From DASUHT01 sp038230835 (GTDB lineage Bacteria > Actinomycetota > Thermoleophilia > Gaiellales > JAICJC01): a stretch of DNA of 64,000 nt. Every line of letters starts with the position of its first letter. Positions within the stretch are counted from its first letter, which is position 1. The DNA is taken from assembly GCA_038230835.1 (NCBI GenBank), contig JBBRMM010000002.1, forward strand, positions 124,001 through 188,000. Reading direction: 5' to 3'. The translations under genes and the position numbers were made by a program. The notes under the pieces were generated by a model, which had not been told where the DNA came from, did no database searches, and was given only the letters and a program-made list of their open reading frames with translations. Positions 24,104 through 33,246 of this stretch are shown here, piece after piece.

Positions 24104-25240
24104 ATGGCGGACAAGGGCGGATTGGAAGGTGTTGTGGTCGCGCGCAGCCGGCTGTGCGCAATCGACGGCCAGCGCGGCATTCTGATCTACGGTGGCTACG
24201 ACGTCAAAGACCTCGCCGAGCACTCCAGCTACGAGGAGGTGTGCTACCTGATCCTGCGCGGCCGCCTGCCCACCAGTTCGGAGCTGCACGAGTTCACGTC
24301 CGACCTGGCGGCTGCCCGGGAGCTCTCGCCGGAGACGGCCGAGGTGGTCGACATGCTGGCCAGCCATGCCGAGCCGATGGAGATGCTGCGCACGGCGGTG
24401 TCGTCGGATTCCTTCGACGACCACGACAAGAACTCGAATGCCGGGGACGCGAATTTTCGCAAGGCCGCCCGCCTGATCGCCAAGATGCCGACCATCGTCG
24501 CCCGCTACGACCGTCGCCGGCGCGGGCTGGAGCCGATCGCCTCCGACCCCGCGCTCGGGCATGCCGCCAACTTCCTCCACGCGCTCACCGGCGAGCGCCC
24601 GCGGCCGGCGGCGGAGAAGACGTTCGATGTCGCCCTGATTCTGCACGCCGACCACGAGATGAATGCGTCGACCTTCACGGCTCGCGTGATCGCTTCCACG
24701 CTGTCCGACATGCACTCGGCGATCACCGGCGCGATCGGCGCGCTCAAGGGCCCGCTGCACGGCGGCGCCAACGAACAGGTGATGAAGCTGCTCGAGGCGA
24801 TAGGCGGCGACGACCGGGTCGAGCAGGAGATCCGCGACCGGCTCGCGCGCAAGGAGCGGATCATGGGCTTCGGGCACCGCGTGTACAAGACCTACGACCC
24901 CCGCGCCGTGATCCTCAAGCGCTACTCCAAGCAGCTTTCGGCGGAGTCGGACGAGCCGCACTGGTTCAACATGTCCGAACACATCGAGAAGGCCGTGATC
25001 GCCGAGAAGGGGCTGTACCCGAACGTCGACTTCTATTCAGCGTCCACGTATCACTACCTCGGTATCGAGACCGGCCTGTTCACCCCGATCTTCGCTATGA
25101 GCAGAGTGGTCGGGTGGGCGGCGCACGTGATCGAGCAGCACTCCGACAACCGTCTTATCCGGCCCAGTTCGGAGTACGTGGGGCCGCCTGTGCGGCCGTA
25201 CGAGCCGATCGAGCTGCGCACGGCGTCGGCGGCGGCGTAG
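24104..25240 (+). CDS. gltA: Citrate synthase (or 2-methylcitrate synthase family)
   Basis: A 378-residue citrate synthase of the short type. Catalytic residues are visible: His in HGGANEQVM, His in MGFGHRVYKT, and the Asp region PNVDFYSASTYHYLGI; also LILHADHEMNASTF. It condenses oxaloacetate with acetyl-CoA. Short forms can also be methylcitrate synthases, but the divergent neighbours icd and mdh favour TCA use. A GAGGCG ribosome site precedes ATG 24104. The gap to icd (105 bases) should hold both promoters; TAGGAT at 24046 is a possible -10. Confidence 0.92.
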   Translation: MADKGGLEGVVVARSRLCAIDGQRGILIYGGYDVKDLAEHSSYEEVCYLILRGRLPTSSELHEFTSDLAAARELSPETAEVVDMLASHAEPMEMLRTAVSSDSFDDHDKNSNAGDANFRKAARLIAKMPTIVARYDRRRRGLEPIASDPALGHAANFLHALTGERPRPAAEKTFDVALILHADHEMNASTFTARVIASTLSDMHSAITGAIGALKGPLHGGANEQVMKLLEAIGGDDRVEQEIRDRLARKERIMGFGHRVYKTYDPRAVILKRYSKQLSAESDEPHWFNMSEHIEKAVIAEKGLYPNVDFYSASTYHYLGIETGLFTPIFAMSRVVGWAAHVIEQHSDNRLIRPSSEYVGPPVRPYEPIELRTASAAA

Positions 25241-25253
25241 CGCCGGTCACCGC

Positions 25254-25745
25254 TCAGCGGCGGAGATACATCGAGTCCCCCCTGCCGTGGGTGAACCCCG
25301 CGCGGCGATAGGCGGCGACGCCGGCCGCGTTTCGCGGATCGACGTCGAGGATGATCTCGCGGAGCCCCAGCCGGTCGAAGCCGTACGCGCACAGCAGCCG
25401 TGTCGCCTCGGTGCCGAGCCCCCGGCCGCGGTGGTCGGCCTCGCCGATCAGGATCGAGTACCGCGCCCGGCCCCGGTTCATCGGCACCAGACGGGCATTG
25501 CCGATCACCGCTTCGTGCCCCCGCGCCTCCAGCCCCACCGCCAGCCGCTCCGGGTCGGCCAGGGTGCGGTGCGCCCAGTCGCTCAGCTCGTCGAGGCTGG
25601 GCGGCGTCCGCGGCCGCGCCCTGCGGCCATACAGGAAGCGCGTGGTCTCGGGGTCGGCGAGCCACCGGTGCCACTCCGCAGCATCAGCGGCCTTCAGCGG
25701 CGCGAGCGTGACGAGCTGCCCCTCGATCCGTTCCCCGATCGTCAT
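25254..25745 (-). CDS. GNAT family N-acetyltransferase (RimJ/RimL-like)
   Basis: A 163-residue acetyltransferase with the acetyl-CoA loop in EADHRGRGLGTEATRLLC and the RimJ-type sequence LREIILDVDPRNAAGVAAYRRAGF. It transfers an acetyl group to an amine; substrate unknown. ATG 25745 is the innermost of two in-frame ATGs; the other is nearer the divergent ligase start, only 20 bases away. Convergent with citrate synthase, 13 bases apart. Confidence 0.88.
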   Translation of the reverse strand: MTIGERIEGQLVTLAPLKAADAAEWHRWLADPETTRFLYGRRARPRTPPSLDELSDWAHRTLADPERLAVGLEARGHEAVIGNARLVPMNRGRARYSILIGEADHRGRGLGTEATRLLCAYGFDRLGLREIILDVDPRNAAGVAAYRRAGFTHGRGDSMYLRR

Positions 25746-25765
25746 CCGCACTAGCATCGCAGACC

Positions 25766-27499
25766 GTGGCACCTGCCAATCGCGTCCTTCGCCCGATGCT
25801 CGCCGGCCAGGCCGAGCAACTGCCCGCCGGCGGCGGCTGGGTGTACGAGCTCAAACTCGACGGCTACCGGATTGTGGCCCTCGTGGACGGTGGCGATGTG
25901 CGGCTGACGAGCCGGGGAGGGAAGGACTACACGGCCCGCTTTGGCCGCGTGGCCGAGGCCCTGGCTTCGGCTTTCGCGGTGGAGTGCGTGGTGGACGGCG
26001 AGGTGTGCGCGCTCGACGAGCGCGGGCACCCGAGCTTCTCGCTGCTGCAGGCGGGAGCGGGCACGCTCGTCTACTACGCCTTCGATCTGCTCCAGCTGCG
26101 GGGCGAGGGGCTCGTCGACCGGCCGCTGGAGGAGCGACGGGAGCTGCTCGAGTCGGTGCTGCGGCCCGGTCCCGTGATCCGCCTCTCGCACGCCTTCGAC
26201 GATGGTCGGGCGCTGCTCGAGCACGCGCGCGGGCTCGGTCTCGAGGGCGTCATGGCCAAGCGGCTGGGGTCACGGTACTCGCCGGGCCGGCGCAGCCGAG
26301 ACTGGCTGAAGCTCAAGCTGCGGGTCCGTGACACCTTCACGATCGTCGGCCACACCCGCGGAACGGGCGCGAGACGGATGCTGGGCGCGCTGGTGCTGGC
26401 AGAGCGGGATGGGGACACCCTGCGCTGGGTGGGGGACGTCGGCACCGGCTTCAGCGAGGCCGAGATCGGGCGCCTGCTCTCGCAGCTGGAGCCGCTTGGC
26501 ACCACCCGGCCGACCGTCCGCAGACCCACGAAGGGGGAGGTGGTATGGGCCGAGCCGCGTCTGCGCTGCCGGGTCGAGTATGCCGAGCGGACGGCCGAGG
26601 GACGGCTGCGGGCACCGTCGTACCTGGGGCTCGAGAGCGCCGTCCCTCGCCAGCGAGCCGAGCGGGTCGAGCTCTCCAATCTGGACAAGCCGTTCTTCCC
26701 CGAGTTGGGCGTGACCAAGGGCGACCTGATCGCCTACTACCGAACGGTCGCACCGGTGCTCGTCGAGCATCTGCGCGATCGCCCGTTCACCATGCTGCGG
26801 TATCCCGACGGGGTGCACGGCAAGCACTTCTTCCAGAAGGACGCCCCCTCGCACACGCCTCGGTTCGTGCGCACGACCACCCAGCGGGGGATCCGCTATC
26901 CGCTGGTGAACGATGCCGACGCGCTCCTGTGGATGGTCAACATGGGCTGCATCGACATGAACGCCTGGTGTGCGCGTGCCGACCGCCCCGACCGACCGGA
27001 CTGGGTCATGTTCGACCTCGACCCCGCCGAGCAGACGCCGTTCGCCGCCGTCGCCGAGGTGGCTCGGCTTCTGCGCACCGCCCTGCACAGTTTCGACCTC
27101 GAGGGCCACCCGAAGACCTCCGGCGGGAAGGGCATGCACGTGCTGGTGCCGATCGTTCGTCGCTACGACCAGGAGCAGGTGCGGGCGTTCGCAGCCGTCG
27201 TCGCCGTCGCGCTCGCGCGCACCGCGCCCGACCTGATCACCACCGAGTGGAAGCGCAGCGAGCGGCGCGGCGTGCTGATCGATGTCAACCAGAACGGCTA
27301 CGGACGCACCACAGCGAGCGTCTACTCGGTGCGGCCGCGGCCTGCCGCCACCGTCTCCACGCCGCTAGCGTGGGACGAGGTCGGCGACCAGCTGGACATC
27401 GGCCGGTTCACGATGGCGGAGGTGGTTCGGCGGGTCAGCCGTCGCGGCGACCTGCTCGCGCCGGTGCTTTCGCAGCGCCACCGCTTGCCGCGGCTGTAG
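25766..27499 (+). CDS. ligD: LigD-type DNA repair enzyme: ATP-dependent ligase fused to NHEJ polymerase
   Basis: A 577-residue two-domain protein for non-homologous end joining. Residues 1-290: ATP-dependent DNA ligase with the adenylated Lys in YELKLDGYRIV, DGEVCALDERG, LEGVMAKRLGSRY, DWLKLKL, and an OB fold. Residues 300-577: LigD-type primase/polymerase with ELSNLDKPFFPELGVTK, YYRTVAPVLVEHL, the metal site in MFDLDPAEQTPF, and TSGGKGMHVLVPI. The 3'-phosphoesterase domain is absent, and the ligase-then-polymerase order differs from the mycobacterial protein. GTG start. The last 65 bases overlap the Ku gene on the other strand. Confidence 0.93.
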   Translation: MAPANRVLRPMLAGQAEQLPAGGGWVYELKLDGYRIVALVDGGDVRLTSRGGKDYTARFGRVAEALASAFAVECVVDGEVCALDERGHPSFSLLQAGAGTLVYYAFDLLQLRGEGLVDRPLEERRELLESVLRPGPVIRLSHAFDDGRALLEHARGLGLEGVMAKRLGSRYSPGRRSRDWLKLKLRVRDTFTIVGHTRGTGARRMLGALVLAERDGDTLRWVGDVGTGFSEAEIGRLLSQLEPLGTTRPTVRRPTKGEVVWAEPRLRCRVEYAERTAEGRLRAPSYLGLESAVPRQRAERVELSNLDKPFFPELGVTKGDLIAYYRTVAPVLVEHLRDRPFTMLRYPDGVHGKHFFQKDAPSHTPRFVRTTTQRGIRYPLVNDADALLWMVNMGCIDMNAWCARADRPDRPDWVMFDLDPAEQTPFAAVAEVARLLRTALHSFDLEGHPKTSGGKGMHVLVPIVRRYDQEQVRAFAAVVAVALARTAPDLITTEWKRSERRGVLIDVNQNGYGRTTASVYSVRPRPAATVSTPLAWDEVGDQLDIGRFTMAEVVRRVSRRGDLLAPVLSQRHRLPRL

Positions 27500-28304
27500 C
27501 TTTCTTCGCAGTCGTCTTGCGGGCGGCCCGCGCCTTGCGGGCCTCCTCCAGCGACGCCGTCAGCGCGGCCATCAGGTCGGGAGTCGCCGTCTCCTTCTCG
27601 GCCGTTTGCGGCCGCACGGTCTTGCCGGCGCGCTTGCGCTCGATCACCTCCAGCAGGCGGGCGCGGTGGCCGTCCTGGTACTTGTCGGGCTGGAACTCAC
27701 CGGTGTAGGCCTTGATCAGGTCGGCGGCCATCTTCAACTGTTGCTTGTCCACCTGCACCGTGGGCGCCAAACCGTCCACGCTGCGCACCTCGTCGTGGAA
27801 GAACATCTTCTCGAGCGTGATCACGCCCTCCCTGATGCGCAGACAGCCGAGATTCTCGCGGTCATGGTGCACGTAGGTGACGACCGCCGCCAACTCGGAT
27901 TGCGCCATGGCTTGCACGAGCAGCGCGTAGATCGCCTCCCCCGGGCCCTCCTGCGGGCCGAGGTAATAGGTGCGCTCGAAGTAGATCGGGTCGATCTGTT
28001 CAGCAGGGACGAAGTCGTGGATCGTGATCGACCGGTACCCCTCCGCCGCGGCGGCTGCGAAGTCCTCATCGGTGATCTCCACGAATTCGCCGCCGCCCAC
28101 GTCGTACGCCTTCACGATCTCCTCGGCCGGGACCGGCTCCCCGTCAACCTTGCACACCTTCTGGTAGCCGATGCGGCCGCCGTCGGGTTGGTGCAGCATG
28201 TTGAACTTGATGTCCTTCTCGCTGATCGCCGTGTACATGCGCACGGGGGCGTTCACCAGGCCAAACGAGATACTTCCGGTCCAGATCGCACGGGGTGGCG
28301 CCAC
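27435..28304 (-). CDS. ku: Ku protein (non-homologous end joining)
   Basis: A 289-residue prokaryotic Ku: it starts IWTGSISFGLVNAPVRMY; ring-domain segments YQKVCKVDGEPVPAEEIVKAY and FVPAEQIDPIYFERTYYLGP; C-terminal Lys/Ala-rich tail (ARKTTAKKATAAASGG) that binds DNA and LigD in relatives. Ku encircles broken DNA ends. GTG 28304 follows AAGGAAC; upstream frame lacks coding character. A TACTCT box (minus strand, 28345-28340) could be its -10. It converges on ligD, with 65 bases shared at the 3' ends. Confidence 0.93.
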   Translation of the reverse strand: MAPPRAIWTGSISFGLVNAPVRMYTAISEKDIKFNMLHQPDGGRIGYQKVCKVDGEPVPAEEIVKAYDVGGGEFVEITDEDFAAAAAEGYRSITIHDFVPAEQIDPIYFERTYYLGPQEGPGEAIYALLVQAMAQSELAAVVTYVHHDRENLGCLRIREGVITLEKMFFHDEVRSVDGLAPTVQVDKQQLKMAADLIKAYTGEFQPDKYQDGHRARLLEVIERKRAGKTVRPQTAEKETATPDLMAALTASLEEARKARAARKTTAKKATAAASGGAAKAPARAGRRDG

Positions 28305-28423
28305 TTGGGTTCCTTGCTGTCGATGGATGACGGACTTAAAGAGTACCCACACCGGCGAGAAATTCCTCCCCCGGCGGTGAAATATTCGGGGCCAAGCCCC
28401 GTTGTTCGTGGTGGCGCGGGCAC

Positions 28424-28480
28424 ACCCCCCCACCCCACCCCGGGTCAGACCCCGTACGGACCGGGGCACAGAGCCGGCAC
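28424..28480 (+). repeat. Dispersed intergenic repeat, copy 3 (long form)
   Basis: A C-rich stretch (ACCCCACCCC) runs into GGGTCAGACCCC, GTACGGACCG, and then GGGCACAGAGCCGGCAC. The whole 57 bases match copy 4 (58671-58733, minus strand) closely; copies 1 and 2 share only the middle. It fills the gap between ku and the 103-residue protein. Confidence 0.65.
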
Positions 28481-28509
28481 GGAGCTGTGACACGGCCCGC
28501 GGCTGTGGT

Positions 28510-28821
28510 CTACTCGCCGGGGATCAGGGAGAAGACGCGGCAGTCCTCGATCAGGTAGCCGTCGCCGTGCTCGCGCCACAGCAGCTCGATGACGCTGGTG
28601 TCGCCGTCGGCCAGCCGCAGGTGAAGCAGCGTGCGAGTGGCGACGGTTCCGATCAGCTCGCCGCCGGAGGTGCGCTCGAGCAGGGGTACGAGCTCGCTGT
28701 CGCGGGTGGCGAACTCCGGTGAGAAGTGCCCACGCGCCGCACCCACATCGGCTGCCGCGACAGCTTGCTCGAACCTGCGCGCCGTGCGCTGGACGTCCAG
28801 CTTGACCTGGGACGGCGCCAC
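28510..28821 (-). CDS. Small protein coupled to PEP carboxykinase, possibly NTF2-like
   Basis: A 103-residue soluble protein. The pattern of an N-terminal helix (RRFEQAVAAADVGAARGHF) and C-terminal strands (LLHLRLADGDTSVIELLWRE, YLIEDCRVFSL) could be an NTF2/SnoaL-like fold, but this is a weak guess and no active site is seen. GTG 28821 shares a base with the pckA stop (TAGTG), so it is translated from the pckA mRNA. Function unknown; the coupling suggests a link to PEP carboxykinase. Confidence 0.65.
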   Translation of the reverse strand: MAPSQVKLDVQRTARRFEQAVAAADVGAARGHFSPEFATRDSELVPLLERTSGGELIGTVATRTLLHLRLADGDTSVIELLWREHGDGYLIEDCRVFSLIPGE

Positions 28822-30374
28822 TACTTCACCGAATCCATGATCTCCTGCGAGAGACTCGGGAACTGGGTCAAATACTCGGCTCGCTCCTGCTTGAGCCCGG
28901 CGACGCGCTGGGCGTACTCCTCGTCACGCCCGGTGGCGTCGTAGAGCCGCTTGGGTTGCAGGATGTCGAGGTCGGCATCGTCGATCCCGGGCACCTGGGC
29001 GGCCACCTTGTAGCCGAAGTCGGGATCGGTCTGCCACTGGATGGTGCCTTCGGCGATCGCCTTCACGATGGCCGACGAGTGTGGGATGCGCACCTTCTTG
29101 GAACCCTCGACCTCCTCGCCTCCCCCGACCCTGCCCGTGTTCATGATGTAGACGTCGATCGGGTTGCGCTCGAGCAGCTCGAGGAAGCGGTTGCCCTGGT
29201 TGTCGTGGTGCATCGGGAAGAACGGGTTGGTGCCCGGCACGCGCAGGAACTTGCCCTCCTCGTCCTTGCCCCCGGCGGCGGTGCCGGTGGTCTCGCCGAG
29301 CATGAAGAAGGCGGCTGCCTGCGGGCCTTCCAGCTTGGCCACCGCAGGGATCACGTTCTCGTTCTTGTTCAGCACCAGCAGGAAGTCCGCGTGCTGGATG
29401 ACCGACGCGTCGGCTGCCTCGATGTCGGAGAACGAGAACACGGCGCGGCCGTTCTTGGTGTAGCTCTGGTCGTAGAAGTCGACCCGGCCGGCGTCGTCCA
29501 TGGAGACGTTCTCCAGGTAGGCCCCGGGCTTGGTCACCGCTCCGTGGATGGTCGGCTCGTCCTTGGGGTTGAGCGCGAAGGTCTTGGCGAAGCAGCCGGC
29601 CTCGGTGGCGCTGACGCGACCGTCGGGCCACCAGGCGACGAAGTCGTCCTGCACCGGCAGCGAGCCGTTCTGGCGCGTGAACGTGGTGGTGGTCTTCCCG
29701 GTACCGGAGAGTCCGACGATCAGTCCCGTCTTCAGCCCCGACTCGGTCGGGATCACCTTGCAGCCCGCGTGCAGAGCCAGACCACCGCGGTCGTAGACCA
29801 GCTTGTTCCACATCCGCAATCCGCCCTTCTTCGATTCGCCGAAGTAGTCCGAGTTGAAGACGCGGGTGACGTTGAGATCGAGGTTGACCGCGATCAGGCG
29901 ATCATCCGGGTACCCCTCGATCGCCAGCTTCGGCGTGTAGATCACCACCAGCTCGGGCTCGAAGTCGTCGCCCTCCGCATCGCGGTCGTGGAAGTACAGG
30001 ACACCCTGCATGCCGGCGATGTTGACGTTGCTGCGCTCGATGAACAGCCTCGCCGGCACCCGCCGCTCGGGGTCGTTTCCGATGAAGCCGTCCACCTGCA
30101 CCATCTCCTGGCCGGCGATGTAGGCATCCTGCAGCGCCGACACGCGATCCCACTCGTCGCGGTCGATCGCCTGGTGCGGCTCGGCCGACGGATCGTCCGA
30201 CACGATGTAGGTGGACGCCTTGGAGCGCGCGAGCACCTTGGCCTCGACGTTGACCGCGCCGTAGTCGGTGCGACGGGCGGTTGCCTGCCCCTGGGTCAGC
30301 TCGTGGAGCTGAGCCTGAGTCAGGTCTCGCAGCACATGACGTGCCTCCGGCATTGCAAACGCCATCTTCGCCAA
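28821..30374 (-). CDS. pckA: Phosphoenolpyruvate carboxykinase (ATP)
   Basis: A 517-residue ATP-type PEPCK, which converts oxaloacetate and ATP to PEP, CO2 and ADP for gluconeogenesis. Seen: RRVPARLFIERSNVNIAG, FNSDYFGESKKGGLRMWN, the kinase P-loop GLSGTGKTTTTF, DDFVAWWPDG (metal Asp area) and GRVGGGEEVEGSKKVRI. The GTP-type common in actinobacteria has a different sequence. The start is TTG 30374, four bases after a perfect AGGAGG; ATG 30365 would be too far. It is divergent from sdhA across 186 bases. Confidence 0.93.
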   Translation of the reverse strand: MAKMAFAMPEARHVLRDLTQAQLHELTQGQATARRTDYGAVNVEAKVLARSKASTYIVSDDPSAEPHQAIDRDEWDRVSALQDAYIAGQEMVQVDGFIGNDPERRVPARLFIERSNVNIAGMQGVLYFHDRDAEGDDFEPELVVIYTPKLAIEGYPDDRLIAVNLDLNVTRVFNSDYFGESKKGGLRMWNKLVYDRGGLALHAGCKVIPTESGLKTGLIVGLSGTGKTTTTFTRQNGSLPVQDDFVAWWPDGRVSATEAGCFAKTFALNPKDEPTIHGAVTKPGAYLENVSMDDAGRVDFYDQSYTKNGRAVFSFSDIEAADASVIQHADFLLVLNKNENVIPAVAKLEGPQAAAFFMLGETTGTAAGGKDEEGKFLRVPGTNPFFPMHHDNQGNRFLELLERNPIDVYIMNTGRVGGGEEVEGSKKVRIPHSSAIVKAIAEGTIQWQTDPDFGYKVAAQVPGIDDADLDILQPKRLYDATGRDEEYAQRVAGLKQERAEYLTQFPSLSQEIMDSVK

Positions 30375-30560
30375 GGTTCCTCCTGGAAGTCACAAGCAGC
30401 GCGGGCTGATCCGCACCATTTCACCAGTTTACCCCAATTTCTCCAAATGTCCCGCCTCATACACGAATGTCACAAACACCCAGTCTGCGGCGGTTTGCAA
30501 GCCCTCTTGGTAGGCTGCCGAATGCGCCGAGCGGCGCGGTATTCCGACCCCGGAGGAGCA

Positions 30561-32243
30561 ATGGTTCGACACGACGTGGTGGTCGTCGGCGCAGGTCTGG
30601 CCGGCATGCGCGCCGCCATCGAGGCGTCTCGCTACGGGGTCGACGTCGGGGTGGTGTCCAAGCTCCACCCGACCCGCAGCCATTCGGGAGCCGCCGAGGG
30701 CGGGATCAACGCCGCGCTCGGAAACGCCGGCGAGGACAGTCCCGAGAAGCACACGTTCTTCACCGTCAAGGGCTCGGACTACCTGGGCGACCAGGATGCG
30801 ATCGCCGTCATGTGCGCCGAGGGCCCGGGCGACATCTACGAGCTCGAGCACATGGGGGCGATCTTCTCCCGGACCGAGGACGGCCGGATCGCCCAGCGCC
30901 CGTTCGGCGCCGGCGGCGCGCCTCGCACCTGCTACGCGGCCGACATCACCGGGCACGTGCTGCTGCACGTGCTCTACGAGCAACTCGTCAAGAGCGGAGT
31001 CACCGTCTACGAGGAATGGTTCGCGCTCGACCTGGTGACCGACGGCGAGCGCTGTGTGGGGCTGACGGCGTGGGACCTCGTGCGCGGCGGCGTGCAGGGC
31101 GTCGAGGCCGGCGCCGTGATCATGGCCACCGGCGGCCTGGGCCGCATGTACCGCGGCACCACCAACGCCTATGCCTGCACCGGCGACGGCATGTCGATGG
31201 CCTGGCGGGCAGGCGTGCCGCTGAAGGACATGGAGTTCATGCAGTTCCACCCCACCACGTTGAAGTCCAACGGTGTCCTGATCACCGAGGGCTGCCGGGG
31301 AGAGGGCGGCTACCTGCGCAACGCCGAGGGCGAGCGATTCATGTACAACTACGCGCCGAACGCCGGCGAGCTGGCGAGCCGCGACGTGGTGTCCCGGTCC
31401 GAGCAGACCGAGATCGACGAGGGGCGCGGAGTGGACGGCTGCGTGCTGCTCGACCTCACGCACCTGGGCGCTAAGCGGATCATGGAGCGGCTGCACGGAT
31501 CCCGCGAGCTGGCCATGGACTACGCGGGGGTCGACCCGATCGAGGAGCCGATCCCGGTGCGGCCCGGCAGCCACTACCACATGGGCGGGATCGACACGGA
31601 CGTCGACGGCCGCACGATCATGCCGGGCCTGTACGCCGCCGGGGAGTGCGCATGCGTCTCTGTCCACGGCGCCAACCGCTTGGGCGGGAACTCGTTGCTG
31701 GAAACGGTCGTGTTCGGCCGCCGCTCGGGGGCCTCGGCCGCCCAGGACGTGCGGTCGAACGGTCGCGGCGGGATCTTCTCGGCGTCGGCGGTGCGCGTGG
31801 CCGACAAACGGATCCGCGAGATGCTCTACAACTTCGACGGTGAACGGCCCAAGGCGATCCGCGAAGAGTTGGCGGATGCCATGTACGAGAACGCCGGCAT
31901 CTTCCGCACCGCCGCCAAGCTGGACGCCTGCAAGGCGAAGGTGGCGGAGCTGCGCGAGCGCTACGCACGTGGCATGATCGTGCAGGACAAGTCGCAGGCA
32001 TTCAACAATGATCTGACCCAGGCGATCGAGCTCGGGGCGATGCTCGAGATGGCCGATTGCCTGGTCACCGGCGCGATCGCCCGCACCGAGAGCCGCGGTG
32101 CGCACAGCCGGCTCGACTACACCGAGCGCGACGACGAGAACTGGCTGCGGCACACGCTGACGCACTATGACGACGGCGCCGTGCGTCTGGACTACAAGCC
32201 GGTGACCGTCACCGAGTACGAGCCCGCAGTCCGCAGCTACTAA
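30561..32243 (+). CDS. sdhA: Succinate dehydrogenase/fumarate reductase flavoprotein subunit
   Basis: A 560-residue SdhA: FAD-binding VVVGAGLAGMRAAIEASRYG, the FAD-linking His region in KLHPTRSHSGAAEGGINAAL, substrate-site HPTTLKSNGVLITEGCRGEGG with the active-site Arg, HYHMGGIDTD, and AAGECACVSVHGANRLGGNSLL. It oxidises succinate to fumarate, passing electrons to SdhB. ATG 30561 is right after CGGAGGAGCA. The 186-base gap to pckA must hold both promoters; no confident box was picked out. First gene of sdhA-sdhB-hdrB-like. Confidence 0.94.
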   Translation: MVRHDVVVVGAGLAGMRAAIEASRYGVDVGVVSKLHPTRSHSGAAEGGINAALGNAGEDSPEKHTFFTVKGSDYLGDQDAIAVMCAEGPGDIYELEHMGAIFSRTEDGRIAQRPFGAGGAPRTCYAADITGHVLLHVLYEQLVKSGVTVYEEWFALDLVTDGERCVGLTAWDLVRGGVQGVEAGAVIMATGGLGRMYRGTTNAYACTGDGMSMAWRAGVPLKDMEFMQFHPTTLKSNGVLITEGCRGEGGYLRNAEGERFMYNYAPNAGELASRDVVSRSEQTEIDEGRGVDGCVLLDLTHLGAKRIMERLHGSRELAMDYAGVDPIEEPIPVRPGSHYHMGGIDTDVDGRTIMPGLYAAGECACVSVHGANRLGGNSLLETVVFGRRSGASAAQDVRSNGRGGIFSASAVRVADKRIREMLYNFDGERPKAIREELADAMYENAGIFRTAAKLDACKAKVAELRERYARGMIVQDKSQAFNNDLTQAIELGAMLEMADCLVTGAIARTESRGAHSRLDYTERDDENWLRHTLTHYDDGAVRLDYKPVTVTEYEPAVRSY

Positions 32244-32253
32244 CGAGGAGCCC

Positions 32254-33246
32254 GTGGAAGTCACCCTCCAGATCCAGCGTCATCTGCCCGAGTCGGACGA
32301 GTCACGGCTGCAGAGCTTCACCGTGGATGCGGCCGAGACGGCCACGTTGCTCGATGTGCTCGACCAGATCAAGGACGAGCAGGACGGCTCGCTGACGTAC
32401 CGCAAGAGCTGCCGGATGGCGGTCTGCGGATCGTGCGGGATGCGGATGGACGGCGCCGCCGTGCTGGCCTGCAAGACGCCCGTCGCGCCACTGGTCGAGG
32501 CCGGCCGGGTTCCCATAATCTCGCCCATGGGGAACCTCCCGGTGGTCAAGGATCTGGTGGTCGACATGGATCCGTTCTGGGCGAAGTTCCGGGCGGTGCA
32601 GCCGTACCTCGAGGAGGACGGCGACCCCCCCGCCAAGGAGTGGCGGGTGCAGCAGGAGGAGCTCGACCGGATCTTCAAGGAGGCGCTGTGCATCCAGTGC
32701 GGCTGCTGCGTCTCGGAGTGCAACTCGATGGAGGCCGACCCGGACTTCCTCGGCCCGGCAGCGCTTGCCAAGGCCGCCCGGTTCGTCGGCGACGCCCGCG
32801 ATCGCGGGCGCAAGAAGCGGCTGGAGATGTACAACGGTCCCCACGGTGTGTGGGACTGCACCCGGTGCTACTTCTGCAACGAGCGCTGCCCCAAGGGGGT
32901 GGATCCGCGCGACGCGATCGCCAAGCTCGGCGCCGAGATCTACGCCGAGGGCATGACCGGCGACAAGGGCGCCCGCCATGCGCAGGTGTTCGACCTGTCC
33001 ACGCGCGCCACCGGGTATCTGCTGGAGACCGCGCTGGTGCCCTACACCGATCCGATGAAGACCCTGGACATCAAGTTCGCGATGCAGATGGCGCGCGCCG
33101 GCAAGGTGCCCAACCCGCTCAAGCCGCACAAGGCCAAGAAGCTCGACGAGGTGCGAAAGCTGCACAAGCTCGTGAAATCGCAGGAGGCCGAGGGCCTGGC
33201 GGCCCGGCGTGCGGGTGTCTCCGTGGAGAGGGAGAACGCCCAGTGA
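32254..33246 (+). CDS. sdhB: Succinate dehydrogenase iron-sulfur subunit
   Basis: A 330-residue SdhB, longer than the usual 240 through a C-terminal extension. [2Fe-2S] ligands: SCRMAVCGSCGMRMDG and LACKTP. The other clusters: CIQCGCCVSECNSM and CTRCYFCNERCPKGVDP. The Lys/Leu-rich tail after residue 285 may contact the partner. GTG 32254 follows GAGGAG. Its stop overlaps the start of the CCG-domain subunit. There is no SdhC or SdhD gene nearby, which fits a type E enzyme. Confidence 0.93.
   Translation: MEVTLQIQRHLPESDESRLQSFTVDAAETATLLDVLDQIKDEQDGSLTYRKSCRMAVCGSCGMRMDGAAVLACKTPVAPLVEAGRVPIISPMGNLPVVKDLVVDMDPFWAKFRAVQPYLEEDGDPPAKEWRVQQEELDRIFKEALCIQCGCCVSECNSMEADPDFLGPAALAKAARFVGDARDRGRKKRLEMYNGPHGVWDCTRCYFCNERCPKGVDPRDAIAKLGAEIYAEGMTGDKGARHAQVFDLSTRATGYLLETALVPYTDPMKTLDIKFAMQMARAGKVPNPLKPHKAKKLDEVRKLHKLVKSQEAEGLAARRAGVSVERENAQ

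Noticed and set aside
28956..30560. Open frame upstream of sdhA, giving a 1095-residue continuous reading frame
   Set aside because: It runs antisense to the well-supported pckA gene; codons are those of a GC-rich shadow frame, and the true sdhA start at 30561 has a strong ribosome site.
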